13,998 bases of DNA from Clostridium sp. (GTDB lineage: Bacteria > Bacillota > Clostridia > Lachnospirales > Lachnospiraceae): assembly GCA_016302185.1 (NCBI GenBank), contig JAEDOC010000050.1, positions 1 to 13,998 on the forward strand, written 5' to 3'. The notes below the pieces were generated by a model. The model made no database searches, was not told where the DNA came from, and was given only the letters and a program-made list of their open reading frames with translations. Shown here piece after piece: positions 6,123-12,659 of the stretch. Position numbers and translations under genes: made by a program. Every line of letters begins with the position of its first letter. The stretch's first letter is position 1.

Positions 6123-7157
6123 ATGAGAAAGCAGGTTGTGGCAGCGGGAATCTCAGGAGCAGTTCTGATTCTTGCCCTGGGGGGATTCTTTCTGCAGCAG
6201 ACGAGAAGAGAAGAGCAGAAGGAGAAAACAACACTCCGGATTGGGGTAGCCTTATATCGGGGGGATGATCCTTTTATTAATAATCTTCGATTGAAGCTGG
6301 AAGAGAAGGCCAAGCGTTATGAGATTGCCACCGGAATCAAAATTGTGATGGAGATGGCGGATCCCAAGGATAATCAGAATACACAGAACAGTCAGGTAGA
6401 TCGATTTCTGTCGTTGGGCTATGATGCTATCTGCGTCAATATGGTAGATCGTTCGGCGGCTTCCTATGTGATCAATAAGGCGATGGATGCTGACATTCCG
6501 GTAGTCTTTTTTAACCGGGAGCCGGTGGAAGAAGATATGAAGCGGTGGGAGAGGCTCTACTACGTGGGAGAGGATGCCAAGGAGTCTGCGGTTCTTCAGG
6601 GCAATATTCTGTTGGATGCTTACCGGGAGGCACCCGGCAGTCTGGATCTGGACGGAAACGGAAGGGTAAGCTACGTTTTACTGGAAGGAGAGAGCAGTCA
6701 TCAGGATTCTCTGATTCGTACGGAATGGTCCGTGCAGACCTTAAAGAATGGTGGAGTGCCTCTGGAGAAGCTGACCGGCGGGATTGCCAACTGGGACAGA
6801 AGTCAGGCGGCGGCATTGATGGATCAGTGGCTGGAAGAGTATCCGGAAGAGATTGAGCTGGTAATCTGCAATAATGACGAGATGGCGCTGGGAGCGGCAG
6901 ATTCTCTGGAACGCAGCGGCAGCGTACGTCAGGTGAAGGTGGTGGGGATCGACGGAACTCCCCAGGGTCTGGAGGGATTAAAGAGCGGCAAACTCTTTGG
7001 TACTGTAATCTGCGACAGTGAAGAGTATGCTGATGTGATCTTTGAGATTGCCGCTGCGGAAGCCCTTGGTCAAAATGTACAAGAAAAGGTCGAATTGAAG
7101 GATGAAAAGTATTATCAATGCGGTCAGAAAGCGCTGACAGGGGCAGATCTCCCCTGA
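6123..7157 (+). CDS. Membrane-tethered MglB-like galactose/glucose-binding protein, likely sensor subunit
   Basis: This is a close relative of E. coli MglB, but with an N-terminal membrane segment (residues about 5-24) and no lipobox cysteine. Compared from memory with the E. coli protein, most sugar contacts are kept: D49 and F51 (its D14, F16), the N of CVNMVD (N91), H193, D195 and R199 (H152, D154, R158), W224 (W183), N251 (N211) and D277 (D236). N256 is replaced by C297. A calcium-loop-like DLDGNGRVS begins at D175. It is encoded 18 bases after the RbsB-like gene, in the regulatory operon, not with the transport genes. A role as sugar receptor for the kinase is inferred from this placement and the anchor. 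The alternative is an extra transport binding protein. Confidence 0.88.
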   Translation: MRKQVVAAGISGAVLILALGGFFLQQTRREEQKEKTTLRIGVALYRGDDPFINNLRLKLEEKAKRYEIATGIKIVMEMADPKDNQNTQNSQVDRFLSLGYDAICVNMVDRSAASYVINKAMDADIPVVFFNREPVEEDMKRWERLYYVGEDAKESAVLQGNILLDAYREAPGSLDLDGNGRVSYVLLEGESSHQDSLIRTEWSVQTLKNGGVPLEKLTGGIANWDRSQAAALMDQWLEEYPEEIELVICNNDEMALGAADSLERSGSVRQVKVVGIDGTPQGLEGLKSGKLFGTVICDSEEYADVIFEIAAAEALGQNVQEKVELKDEKYYQCGQKALTGADLP

Positions 7158-7340
7158 ATTATTGTGCAATCTGTGTGAAAAAACATTGGAAATTATTGGA
7201 AAAAGAAAAAAATAAAATAAAATCAATAAAACTCCGAATAAAAACATATGGAATTATGTACAAAAGCCTTTTATAATATTCTTGTCGGTGAGGGAAAATG
7301 ACCAATCGACAGAATATAAATATAGGGAGGAACTTTTATT
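7158..7340 (+). promoter_or_regulatory. mglB promoter region with 10-bp-phased direct repeat
   Basis: This 183-bp AT-rich gap separates the regulatory operon from the transport operon. ATTGGA occurs twice, exactly 10 bp apart (7185-7190 and 7195-7200), giving two half-sites on the same helix face. A perfect -10, TATAAT (7272-7277), lies about 77 bp further on. The matching -35 (about 7249-7254) is poor, as expected of an activator-dependent promoter. The 5' leader would be about 57 bases and includes TGTCG/CGACA arms, then the ribosome site GGGAGGA (7324-7330). No clear CcpA cre site was found. Binding of the YesN-type regulator here is inference. Confidence 0.5.
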
Positions 7341-8441
7341 ATGAGACTTCAGAAATTAACAGCAGTCAGCCTTGCAGCAGCGATGGCTATTTCCATGACA
7401 GCATGCTCCAGCAAACCGGCAGAGACACAGGCTCCGGCAACTGAGGCAGCAACAGAAGCCGCAACCGAGGCAGCAAAAGAGACTGTTGCAGAAGCAGTAG
7501 AGGGCAAGGATCCGGCAGAGGTTAAGATCGGTATCTCCATTTATCAGTTCGCTGATAACTTTATGACTCTGTATCGTCAGGAGTTAGAGAGATATTTGAC
7601 CGAGGATTTAGGAGTTAAGAAAGAGAACATCTCCATCATGGATGGTAAGAATGACCAGGGTGAGCAGATGAACCAGATCAGAAACTTCATCACCACCGGT
7701 GTTGACGTTATGATTATCAACCTGGTACAGGCTTCTTCTGAGCCGACCGTTACTGAAGAGTGTGTAGCAGCAGGAATCCCGGTAGTTTATATTAACCGTG
7801 AGCCGGAAGCAGAGAGAGAGCAGGCTTGGGTAGACGAAGGAATTAAAGCTACATATGTAGGTGCAGACGCAAGACAGTCCGGTACCTTCCAGGGCGAGGA
7901 GATCGCAGAGCTGGAGAATCACGGCGATGCTGACGGTGACGGCGTTGTTCGTTACGTTATGGTTCAGGGTGACCCGGAGAACGTAGATGCTCAGTACAGA
8001 ACAGAGAAATCTGTTGAGGCGTTAAAGGCAGCCGGTGTTGAGGTTGAAGAGCTGGTTAAGATGCGTGGTGACTGGGATCAGACAAAGGGCCAGGAGATTA
8101 CCGCTAACGCATTATCTCAGCACGGCGCAAAGATCGATGTTGTATTCTGCAACAACGATGCAATGGCACTTGGTGCATTACAGGCAATCGAGGCAGCAGG
8201 CAGAAAAGTTAATGAAGATATCTACTTAGTAGGTGTTGATGCACTGGTTGAGTGTGTTGAGAACGTAATGAACGGTAAGATGACCGGTACCGTATTCAAC
8301 GATCACTTTGGTCAGGCTCAGACTGCAGCTGATATGGCACTTGCTTTCGTAAATGGCGAGGAAGTTGCTAATGTCAACATGGTAGATTATGTAAAGGTTA
8401 CACCTGAGAACGCAGCTGAGATTCTTGAAAAAATCAAATAA
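7341..8441 (+). CDS. mglB: Galactose/methyl-galactoside ABC transporter, substrate-binding lipoprotein
   Basis: This is the extracytoplasmic sugar-binding component of the Mgl-type importer. The signal peptide ends at a lipobox, SMTAC, giving lipid-modified C22. A low-complexity Ala/Thr/Glu linker (residues about 27-53, with repeated ATEA units) separates the anchor from the binding domain. Ligand residues by comparison with E. coli MglB: D72 and F74 (its D14, F16), the N of IINLV (N91), D216 and R220 (D154, R158), W245 (W183), N272 (N211), D300 (D236) and N320 (N256). The H152 position is N214. A calcium-loop-like segment DADGDGVVR lies before it. The codon pattern here and in mglAC differs from the regulatory genes upstream (many GGT, GTT, GCA codons), as in highly expressed genes. 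The other components follow in order. Confidence 0.92.
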   Translation: MRLQKLTAVSLAAAMAISMTACSSKPAETQAPATEAATEAATEAAKETVAEAVEGKDPAEVKIGISIYQFADNFMTLYRQELERYLTEDLGVKKENISIMDGKNDQGEQMNQIRNFITTGVDVMIINLVQASSEPTVTEECVAAGIPVVYINREPEAEREQAWVDEGIKATYVGADARQSGTFQGEEIAELENHGDADGDGVVRYVMVQGDPENVDAQYRTEKSVEALKAAGVEVEELVKMRGDWDQTKGQEITANALSQHGAKIDVVFCNNDAMALGALQAIEAAGRKVNEDIYLVGVDALVECVENVMNGKMTGTVFNDHFGQAQTAADMALAFVNGEEVANVNMVDYVKVTPENAAEILEKIK

Positions 8442-8475
8442 TTCTGTGCCGCAGAGGTAACATGATAACGAATCG

Positions 8476-8508
8476 TCGGGTGTGTCAAATGTGGCACACC
8501 CGATTTTA
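8476..8508 (+). terminator. Intercistronic hairpin between mglB and mglA, likely leaky terminator or mRNA 3'-end stabiliser
   Basis: TCGGGTGTG (8476-8484) pairs with CACACCCGA (8495-8503); two more inner pairs leave the loop AAATGT. A short TTTTA follows, too weak for full termination. Hairpins in this position commonly protect the binding-protein mRNA and lower ATPase and permease output. The mglA ribosome site starts about 10 bases downstream. Confidence 0.6.
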
Positions 8509-8525
8509 TGAAAGGAGAGAATGGG

Positions 8526-10040
8526 ATGGCAGAGTACAGATTGGAAATGCACGGGGTCTCCAAAAGCTTCCCCGGCGTTAAGGCTCTGGACAAGATTAAC
8601 CTGAAAGTCCGCCCGGGTACGGTTCATGCTCTCATGGGAGAGAACGGAGCCGGTAAGTCTACCCTGATGAAATGCCTTTTCGGCATTTATCACATGGACG
8701 AGGGTGAGGTTTTTCTGGATGGAAAGAAAGTAGAGGTTCACAATCCGGATGAAGCCCTTCAGATGGGAATGGCCATGGTACACCAGGAACTGCAGCCGAT
8801 ACCTGAGAGAACGGTAGCAGAGAATATGTATGCGGGCCGCTATCCGACGAAGAAGATTGGACCGCTTCAGATTGTGGATCATAAAAAGATGTTTGAAGAG
8901 ACGGCCAAATGGCTGGATGATGTAAAGATGCCTTTCAATCCGAAAGCAAAGCTGGGAACCATGTCAATTGCGCAGATGCAGTCCGTTGAGATTGCCAAGG
9001 CAGTTTCTCTTCAGGCCCGAGTCGTAATTCTGGATGAGCCGACCTCCTCTTTAACAGACAATGAAGTAGAAGCGCTGTTCCGCATTATTCGGGATCTGAA
9101 ATCCAGAGGCGTTTCTCTGATTTATATTTCTCATAAAATGGCAGAGATTCGGGAGATCTGTGATGAGATTACCATCATGCGTGATGGTACCTATGTTGGC
9201 TCCTGGGATATGAATGAAATTACAGATGAAGAAATTGTTAAGCAGATGGTAGGCCGTGAGCTGACCAACATCTATCCGCCGAAGAATGATGCTAAAGTGG
9301 GAGAAGTTCTTCTGGATGTCAGGGGATATTCCAGTATCCATGAGCGTTCCTTCCAGGATTGTTCCTTCCAGCTGCGCCGTGGTGAGATTCTCGGTTTCGG
9401 CGGTCTGGTGGGTGCACAGAGAACCGAGCTGATGGAAGCCATCTTCGGTATGCGTCATATTACCAAGGGCGAGATTTATATTAAAGGACAAAAAATGAAT
9501 ATTAAGCGTCCGCAGGATGCCATCCGCGGCGGTATCGGTATGATTACCGAGGATCGGCGTGGCACCGGTATCCTGGGATGCCTTTCCATAGCAGATAACG
9601 TATCTATTTCCTCACTGGATCAGTATGTGGAGATGGGCGTGAAGCTCAATAAGGGTAAGATAGAGAAGCTGGTACAGGATAATGTAGCCAAGCTTTCCAT
9701 CAAGACTCCCAGCAGCAAGACATTGATTCAGTCGCTTTCCGGTGGTAACCAGCAGAAGGTGCTGATCTCCCGTTGGCTGGCTAATAACCCGGATATCCTG
9801 ATTCTGGACGAGCCGACCCGTGGTATCGACGTTGGTGCAAAATACGAGATTTATCAGATTATGATTGATCTGGCAAAACAGGGCAAGGGTATTATCATGA
9901 TTTCCTCCGAGATGCCGGAGTTAATCGGTATGTCCAATCGTATTCTCGTTATGTGTAACGGTCACATCACCGGCGAGGTACAGGGAGAAGAAGCAACTCA
10001 GGAGCGCATCATGAGTTATGCGACTCAGTTCAATAAGTAG
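8526..10040 (+). CDS. mglA: Galactose/methyl-galactoside ABC transporter, double ATP-binding protein
   Basis: This is the cytoplasmic ATPase of the importer, two fused ABC domains as in MglA/RbsA (504 aa, normal length). I chose the ATG at 8526 because AGGAGA lies about 8 bases upstream; the ATG at 8508 lies within the hairpin tail. First domain: Walker A GENGAGKST (K44), signature variant MSIAQMQ, Walker B VVILDEPTSSLTD (D170, E171). Second domain: a degenerate Walker A (GFGGLVGAQRTELM), canonical signature LSGGNQQ (404-410) and Walker B ILILDEPTRGIDVGAKYE (D428, E429). Degeneracy of the second Walker A and first signature is usual in this subfamily, so one composite site probably does most hydrolysis. 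It is followed 12 bases later by the permease. Confidence 0.93.
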   Translation: MAEYRLEMHGVSKSFPGVKALDKINLKVRPGTVHALMGENGAGKSTLMKCLFGIYHMDEGEVFLDGKKVEVHNPDEALQMGMAMVHQELQPIPERTVAENMYAGRYPTKKIGPLQIVDHKKMFEETAKWLDDVKMPFNPKAKLGTMSIAQMQSVEIAKAVSLQARVVILDEPTSSLTDNEVEALFRIIRDLKSRGVSLIYISHKMAEIREICDEITIMRDGTYVGSWDMNEITDEEIVKQMVGRELTNIYPPKNDAKVGEVLLDVRGYSSIHERSFQDCSFQLRRGEILGFGGLVGAQRTELMEAIFGMRHITKGEIYIKGQKMNIKRPQDAIRGGIGMITEDRRGTGILGCLSIADNVSISSLDQYVEMGVKLNKGKIEKLVQDNVAKLSIKTPSSKTLIQSLSGGNQQKVLISRWLANNPDILILDEPTRGIDVGAKYEIYQIMIDLAKQGKGIIMISSEMPELIGMSNRILVMCNGHITGEVQGEEATQERIMSYATQFNK

Positions 10041-10052
10041 GAGGAAAAGAGA

Positions 10053-11048
10053 ATGGATAAGAAATCACTGAATGTAAAAGATATTCTGATCAATAATGGT
10101 ATTATCATACTGATTCTTCTGATGGTTCTCTTTGTGGGTGTAACCAAAGAGAATTTCTTCAGTGCAAACAACTTCAGCAACGTATCAATTAACGTTGCCT
10201 GCCGTTTCATCATCGCAGTCGGCGTATCCGGCTGTCTGATTACCAAAGGTACTGACCTGTCCGCAGGACGTGTAGTAGGTCTTGCAGCTTGTCTGGCAGG
10301 TACACTGCTTCAGAAGGCAGACTACAGCGGCCGCTTTGAGCTGACCAAGAATTTCCCGGAATTAAATGTATGGGTTATCCTTTTGCTCTGTGTAGCTATC
10401 TGCTGTCTCTTCGGTTTAATTAACGGTATTGTAGTTGCGTACTTAAATGTACCTGCCTTCATCGGCACTCTGGGTATGCAGCTGATCGTTTATGGTATCA
10501 ACCTGGTTTATACCAAGTCCATCCCGATCGGTGGTTATCGTACCGATTATACTACCATCGCCAATGGTAAACTGTTCGGCGTATTCCCGTACCTGTTTAT
10601 CATCGCAATTGTGATCGGTCTCATCATGTGGTTTGTATATAACTACACCCGTCACGGCAAATACATGTACGCAATCGGCGGCAACGAGGCAGCAGCGGAA
10701 GTAGCCGGCGTAAACGTAAAGAAAACAAAGATTATCATCTACGTAACCGCTACCGCTCTGTACGCCATCGCAGGTTTCCTGCTGGGTGCAAAATCCGGCG
10801 GCGCATCCGTAAACATGGGCCAGGGCTATGAGCTGGAAGCTATCGCAGCTTGTACCATCGGTGGTGTATCCGTAAACGGTGGTATCGGACGTGTATCCGG
10901 CGTAGTTGTCGGTGTTCTTGTATTCGAGTTACTGAAAACCTGTCTCCAGTTCCTCGGCATCGACCCCAACTACCAGTATATCGCACAGGGTATCGTAATC
11001 GTAGTAGCTATCGCATTGGATATTAGGAAATACATCGCGAAGAAGTAG
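10053..11048 (+). CDS. mglC: Galactose/methyl-galactoside ABC transporter, permease
   Basis: This is the membrane-spanning subunit of the importer (BPD_transp_2 type), expected to act as a homodimer. Its 331 aa are close to the E. coli MglC length. It is hydrophobic throughout, with about 8-10 membrane segments starting with NNGIIILILLMVLFVGV. The family motif ITKGTDLSAGRVVGLAA follows the second segment. The cytoplasmic coupling loop that contacts the ATPase reads GGNEAAAEVAGVNVKKTKI, an EAA-like loop. The segment VNGGIGRVSGVVVGVLV near the C-terminus is also typical. The ribosome site AGGAGG overlaps the mglA stop. It is the last gene of the operon; a strong terminator starts 9 bases after the stop. 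Confidence 0.92.
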   Translation: MDKKSLNVKDILINNGIIILILLMVLFVGVTKENFFSANNFSNVSINVACRFIIAVGVSGCLITKGTDLSAGRVVGLAACLAGTLLQKADYSGRFELTKNFPELNVWVILLLCVAICCLFGLINGIVVAYLNVPAFIGTLGMQLIVYGINLVYTKSIPIGGYRTDYTTIANGKLFGVFPYLFIIAIVIGLIMWFVYNYTRHGKYMYAIGGNEAAAEVAGVNVKKTKIIIYVTATALYAIAGFLLGAKSGGASVNMGQGYELEAIAACTIGGVSVNGGIGRVSGVVVGVLVFELLKTCLQFLGIDPNYQYIAQGIVIVVAIALDIRKYIAKK

Positions 11049-11056
11049 AGCAGTGC

Positions 11057-11121
11057 AAAAAAAGACAGCCCGAAAGATGCGTCATGCTTGCATGAAAGCA
11101 GCTTTCGGGCTGTCTTTTTTT
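11057..11121. terminator. Strong bidirectional terminator after mglC
   Basis: The left arm (11057-11076: seven A, then GACAGCCCGAAAG) and right arm (11102-11121: CTTTCGGGCTGTC, then seven T) form a perfect 20-bp stem. The loop (11077-11101) contains the smaller inverted repeat TCATGCTTGCATGA (11082-11095). The A run before and T run after make it bidirectional. The right arm is repeated at 11224-11243. Confidence 0.93.
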
Positions 11122-11316
11122 ATAGGGCGGAGCCCCGCGAATCGAGATGGAGCGAAGCGGAATCGAGATGCGCGAGCACTGCGGAGTAGTGGGACGCAAT
11201 GCGTCATGCTTGCATGAAAGCAGCTTTCGGGCTGTCTTTTTTTATAGGGCGAAGCCCCGCGAATCGAGATGGAGCGAAGCGGAATCGAGATGCGCGAGCA
11301 CTGCGGAGTAGTGGGA
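11077..11316. repeat. 118-bp tandem direct repeat, two near-identical copies
   Basis: Copy 1 is 11077-11194 and copy 2 is 11199-11316, a period of 122 bp with a 4-bp spacer (CGCA). I count one mismatch, G at 11130 versus A at 11252. A third, partial copy of 23 bp (11321-11343) matches 11122-11144. The unit contains the terminator loop and right arm, then a GC-rich tail holding GAATCGAGATG twice (11140-11150 and 11160-11170 in copy 1). At the junction, GACGCA/TGCGTC (11193-11205) forms a palindrome. No open reading frame or ribosome site is convincing. It fills most of the 400-base gap between mglC and the next gene. Confidence 0.95.
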
Positions 11317-11357
11317 GGAGATAGGGCGGAGCCCCGCGAATCGTAAGCAAATCTTAA

Positions 11358-11386
11358 TTCGGCATCATATAAAAATATGTTATACT
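11358..11386 (+). promoter_or_regulatory. Promoter for the small gene at 11450
   Basis: There is an extended -10, TG-T-TATACT (11378-11386), and a weak -35, TTCGGC (11358-11363), at 17-bp spacing. The extended -10 compensates for the poor -35. The region lies just after the repeat tract and terminator, so the downstream gene starts a new transcription unit. Confidence 0.6.
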
Positions 11387-11449
11387 GAAACCAAAAAAGA
11401 AAAAGCTTTTATGTTTATTATCAGCTACATCGGAAAGGAGCCCGTCCCC

Positions 11450-11707
11450 ATGTTCCAACGCAAAAATCGAGAAGTCTTAATTACCAATGATCCCGCCTGG
11501 TATGGCCGTTCCCTGCAGGCGCTGATACAGAAGAATATCCCATACAAAACAAAAACCATAAACACCGGTTCTCAGAATCGAAGGACAGGAACCATGATGG
11601 GCCAGTTCGGCGAAAACATCTCTCTGCAAATCCTTTACTACATCTACGTTTCCGAAGTGGATTATGAAAATGCGGTTTATCTGATTCAAAAATGTAAAAA
11701 TATATAG
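11450..11707 (+). CDS. Small conserved-looking protein, possibly DUF2007-like (85 aa)
   Basis: This is a cytoplasmic small alpha/beta protein of unknown function. I chose the ATG at 11450 because GGAAAGGAG stands about 10 bases upstream; the earlier in-frame ATG at 11411 has no ribosome site. The pattern is an initial strand (REVLITND), a helix (WYGRSLQALIQKNIPY), a polar loop with several Gly/Thr/Arg residues, and a final strand plus helix (LYYIYVSEVDYENAVYLIQ). This resembles the ferredoxin-like arrangement of the DUF2007 'putative signal transducing' family, in which a strand is followed by a helix leading to a late E-D-Y-E-x-A segment. The likeness is by eye only. It is monocistronic, with its own promoter; the following gene also has its own. 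Confidence 0.65.
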   Translation: MFQRKNREVLITNDPAWYGRSLQALIQKNIPYKTKTINTGSQNRRTGTMMGQFGENISLQILYYIYVSEVDYENAVYLIQKCKNI

Positions 11708-11713
11708 TATAAT
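11685..11713 (+). promoter_or_regulatory. Promoter for the membrane-protein gene at 11768
   Basis: The -10 is a perfect TATAAT (11708-11713). The -35 is TTCAAA (11685-11690), four of six consensus bases, with 17-bp spacing. The -35 lies within the end of the preceding 85-aa gene. Confidence 0.6.
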
Positions 11714-11767
11714 AGATCTCATTCAAAAAAGATATTCGGGCAACAAGGAAAAAACGAAAGGAATCTT

Positions 11768-12013
11768 ATGATGATGAGTGAACAGGAAAACATACTGGAA
11801 GAGGAAGCTCTGACTGAACCAGAACTGGAACGCCGTCGCTTAGAAGAGGAAAATGAGCGTCTCCGCAAAGAGTTAGAATACATAAAAGAAAAAAATCTGA
11901 AGGAACGTATCTACGATCACGTCAATGTTTCCGTCCGTACCATGGATATTTTCATTGGTATTATGGTGGTTCTGTTTGTTGTGGTGATTGTGATCGGATT
12001 ATTGAATCGGTAA
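11768..12013 (+). CDS. Small membrane protein with N-terminal coiled coil (81 aa)
   Basis: Function unknown. Residues about 15-48 are a strongly charged coiled-coil stretch (PELERRRLEEENERLRKELEYIKEK, quoted in part by its heptad pattern of Leu). A short basic/acidic segment follows, then one C-terminal membrane helix (FIGIMVVLFVVVIVIGLL, about 60-78) and a terminal NR. The layout suggests a tail-anchored or single-pass protein with a cytoplasmic coiled coil that could oligomerise or bind a partner. The ribosome site AAAGGAA lies just upstream of three consecutive in-frame candidate ATGs at 11768, 11771 and 11774, so the exact start is uncertain by two residues. It is convergent with the CYTH-domain gene. 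Confidence 0.72.
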   Translation: MMMSEQENILEEEALTEPELERRRLEEENERLRKELEYIKEKNLKERIYDHVNVSVRTMDIFIGIMVVLFVVVIVIGLLNR

Positions 12014-12014
12014 G

Positions 12015-12080
12015 CAGCAGACCGGCTGTAAAGAAAACGCCTCCTATTCCGGAGACGTTTCCTTCATCGCCAGTCTGCTG
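12015..12080. terminator. Two-tier inverted repeat between convergent genes
   Basis: The inner hairpin AAACGCCTCC / GGAGACGTTT (12034-12043 with 12051-12060, one C-A mismatch) is followed on the minus strand by a T-rich tail, so it likely terminates the CYTH gene and overlaps its stop. An outer stem, CAGCAGAC / GTCTGCTG (12015-12022 with 12073-12080), continued by GGC/GCC, encloses it and could help end the plus-strand gene. The right half lies inside the CYTH coding region. Confidence 0.6.
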
Positions 12081-12505
12081 TTCTGATATTCTCCGGTAAA
12101 GGTCACATCTTTTGTAAACCAGTCCGGGGCCTGAAAGGCCATAGCCTCTTCTTCACTGGGAAATTCCACCTCAGCCAGCATCAGTCCCTGATATGCTCCC
12201 TCGAAGAGATCCAGTTCAATGGTATAGGCTGTTCCCTCCAGGGGAATCAGATACCGTTTTTTTGTGAGGATCTGTCCGTCTGCTTTCTTCAACAGATGCA
12301 GGTAGCCTTCCTCTGTCAGCGGGAGATTGTATTCCTCCCTGGAGAGCAGTCCCTTTGATTTATACGTCAGGTAAAATGTGTCATCTTCCCGGCGCACTCG
12401 GACCACCGGTTCTGTGCAGAGGTAAGCCTGCTCAATGAAATGACAGGGGTATTGCTCCAGATGTTCCGGCGGTGTTTCAATATAATATTTTCGTTCGATT
12501 TCCAT
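12044..12505 (-). CDS. CYTH-domain protein, probable tunnel triphosphatase
   Basis: This is a member of the CYTH / triphosphatase tunnel metalloenzyme superfamily, whose small bacterial forms (about 150 aa, like this 153-aa protein) hydrolyse inorganic tripolyphosphate or nucleoside triphosphates with a divalent metal. The signature ExExK is at the very N-terminus (E2-I-E4-R-K6). Tunnel-facing basic and acidic residues follow: R36-V-R38, K49 and K51 in TYKSKG, the acidic ELDLFEG and AEVEF. The start at 12505 has AAAGGAG six bases upstream; longer readings back to 12712 would run through the promoter. It has its own strong promoter and lies divergent from the DUF975 gene. The substrate cannot be decided from sequence; CyaB-like adenylate cyclase activity is less likely at this length. 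Confidence 0.85.
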   Translation of the reverse strand: MEIERKYYIETPPEHLEQYPCHFIEQAYLCTEPVVRVRREDDTFYLTYKSKGLLSREEYNLPLTEEGYLHLLKKADGQILTKKRYLIPLEGTAYTIELDLFEGAYQGLMLAEVEFPSEEEAMAFQAPDWFTKDVTFTGEYQNSRLAMKETSPE

Positions 12506-12530
12506 AGCAGCTCCTTTCTGTTTGCCTTTT

Positions 12531-12559
12531 AGTATATACATTTTGTGAAAAAAAGTCAA
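12531..12559 (-). promoter_or_regulatory. Promoter for the CYTH-domain gene
   Basis: On the minus strand, -35 TTGACT (complement of 12554-12559) and -10 TATACT (complement of 12531-12536) are separated by 17 bp. This is close to the sigma-A consensus and suggests constitutive, fairly strong transcription. It lies back to back with the plus-strand promoter at 12566-12595. Confidence 0.8.
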
Positions 12560-12565
12560 AAAGAA

Positions 12566-12595
12566 GTGACAAATCGGGCTGCTTTGAAGTATAAT
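12566..12595 (+). promoter_or_regulatory. Promoter for the DUF975 gene
   Basis: The -35 GTGACA (12566-12571) and the perfect -10 TATAAT (12590-12595) are spaced 18 bp apart. The transcript would carry a leader of about 58 bases before the ATG at 12660. The two divergent -35 elements are only 6 bp apart, so the two genes may compete for RNA polymerase. Confidence 0.75.
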
Positions 12596-12659
12596 AGGAG
12601 AACAATATTTTTGTCCGTCATATATCGGAGAAATCCGGAAAGAAAAAGGAGATGGAACG

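Noticed and set aside
7140..7154. GGGG/CCCC hairpin at the end of the MglB-like sensor gene as a terminator
   Set aside because: It has only four pairs around a 7-base loop and no proper T run. It may slow polymerase, but I cannot support termination.
8226..8882. Minus-strand frame of 218 codons opposite mglB and mglA
   Set aside because: It spans the intergenic hairpin and antisense conserved coding sequence, with no ribosome site or recognisable domain.
9396..9440. Degenerate Walker A in the second MglA domain as a sign of an inactive gene
   Set aside because: This degeneracy is normal in MglA/RbsA-type double ATPases and the other motifs are intact.
11077..11316. CRISPR-like or attachment-site repeat array
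   Set aside because: There are only two full units of 118 bp in direct tandem with a 4-bp gap. There are no short repeats with unique spacers, no cas genes and no integrase.
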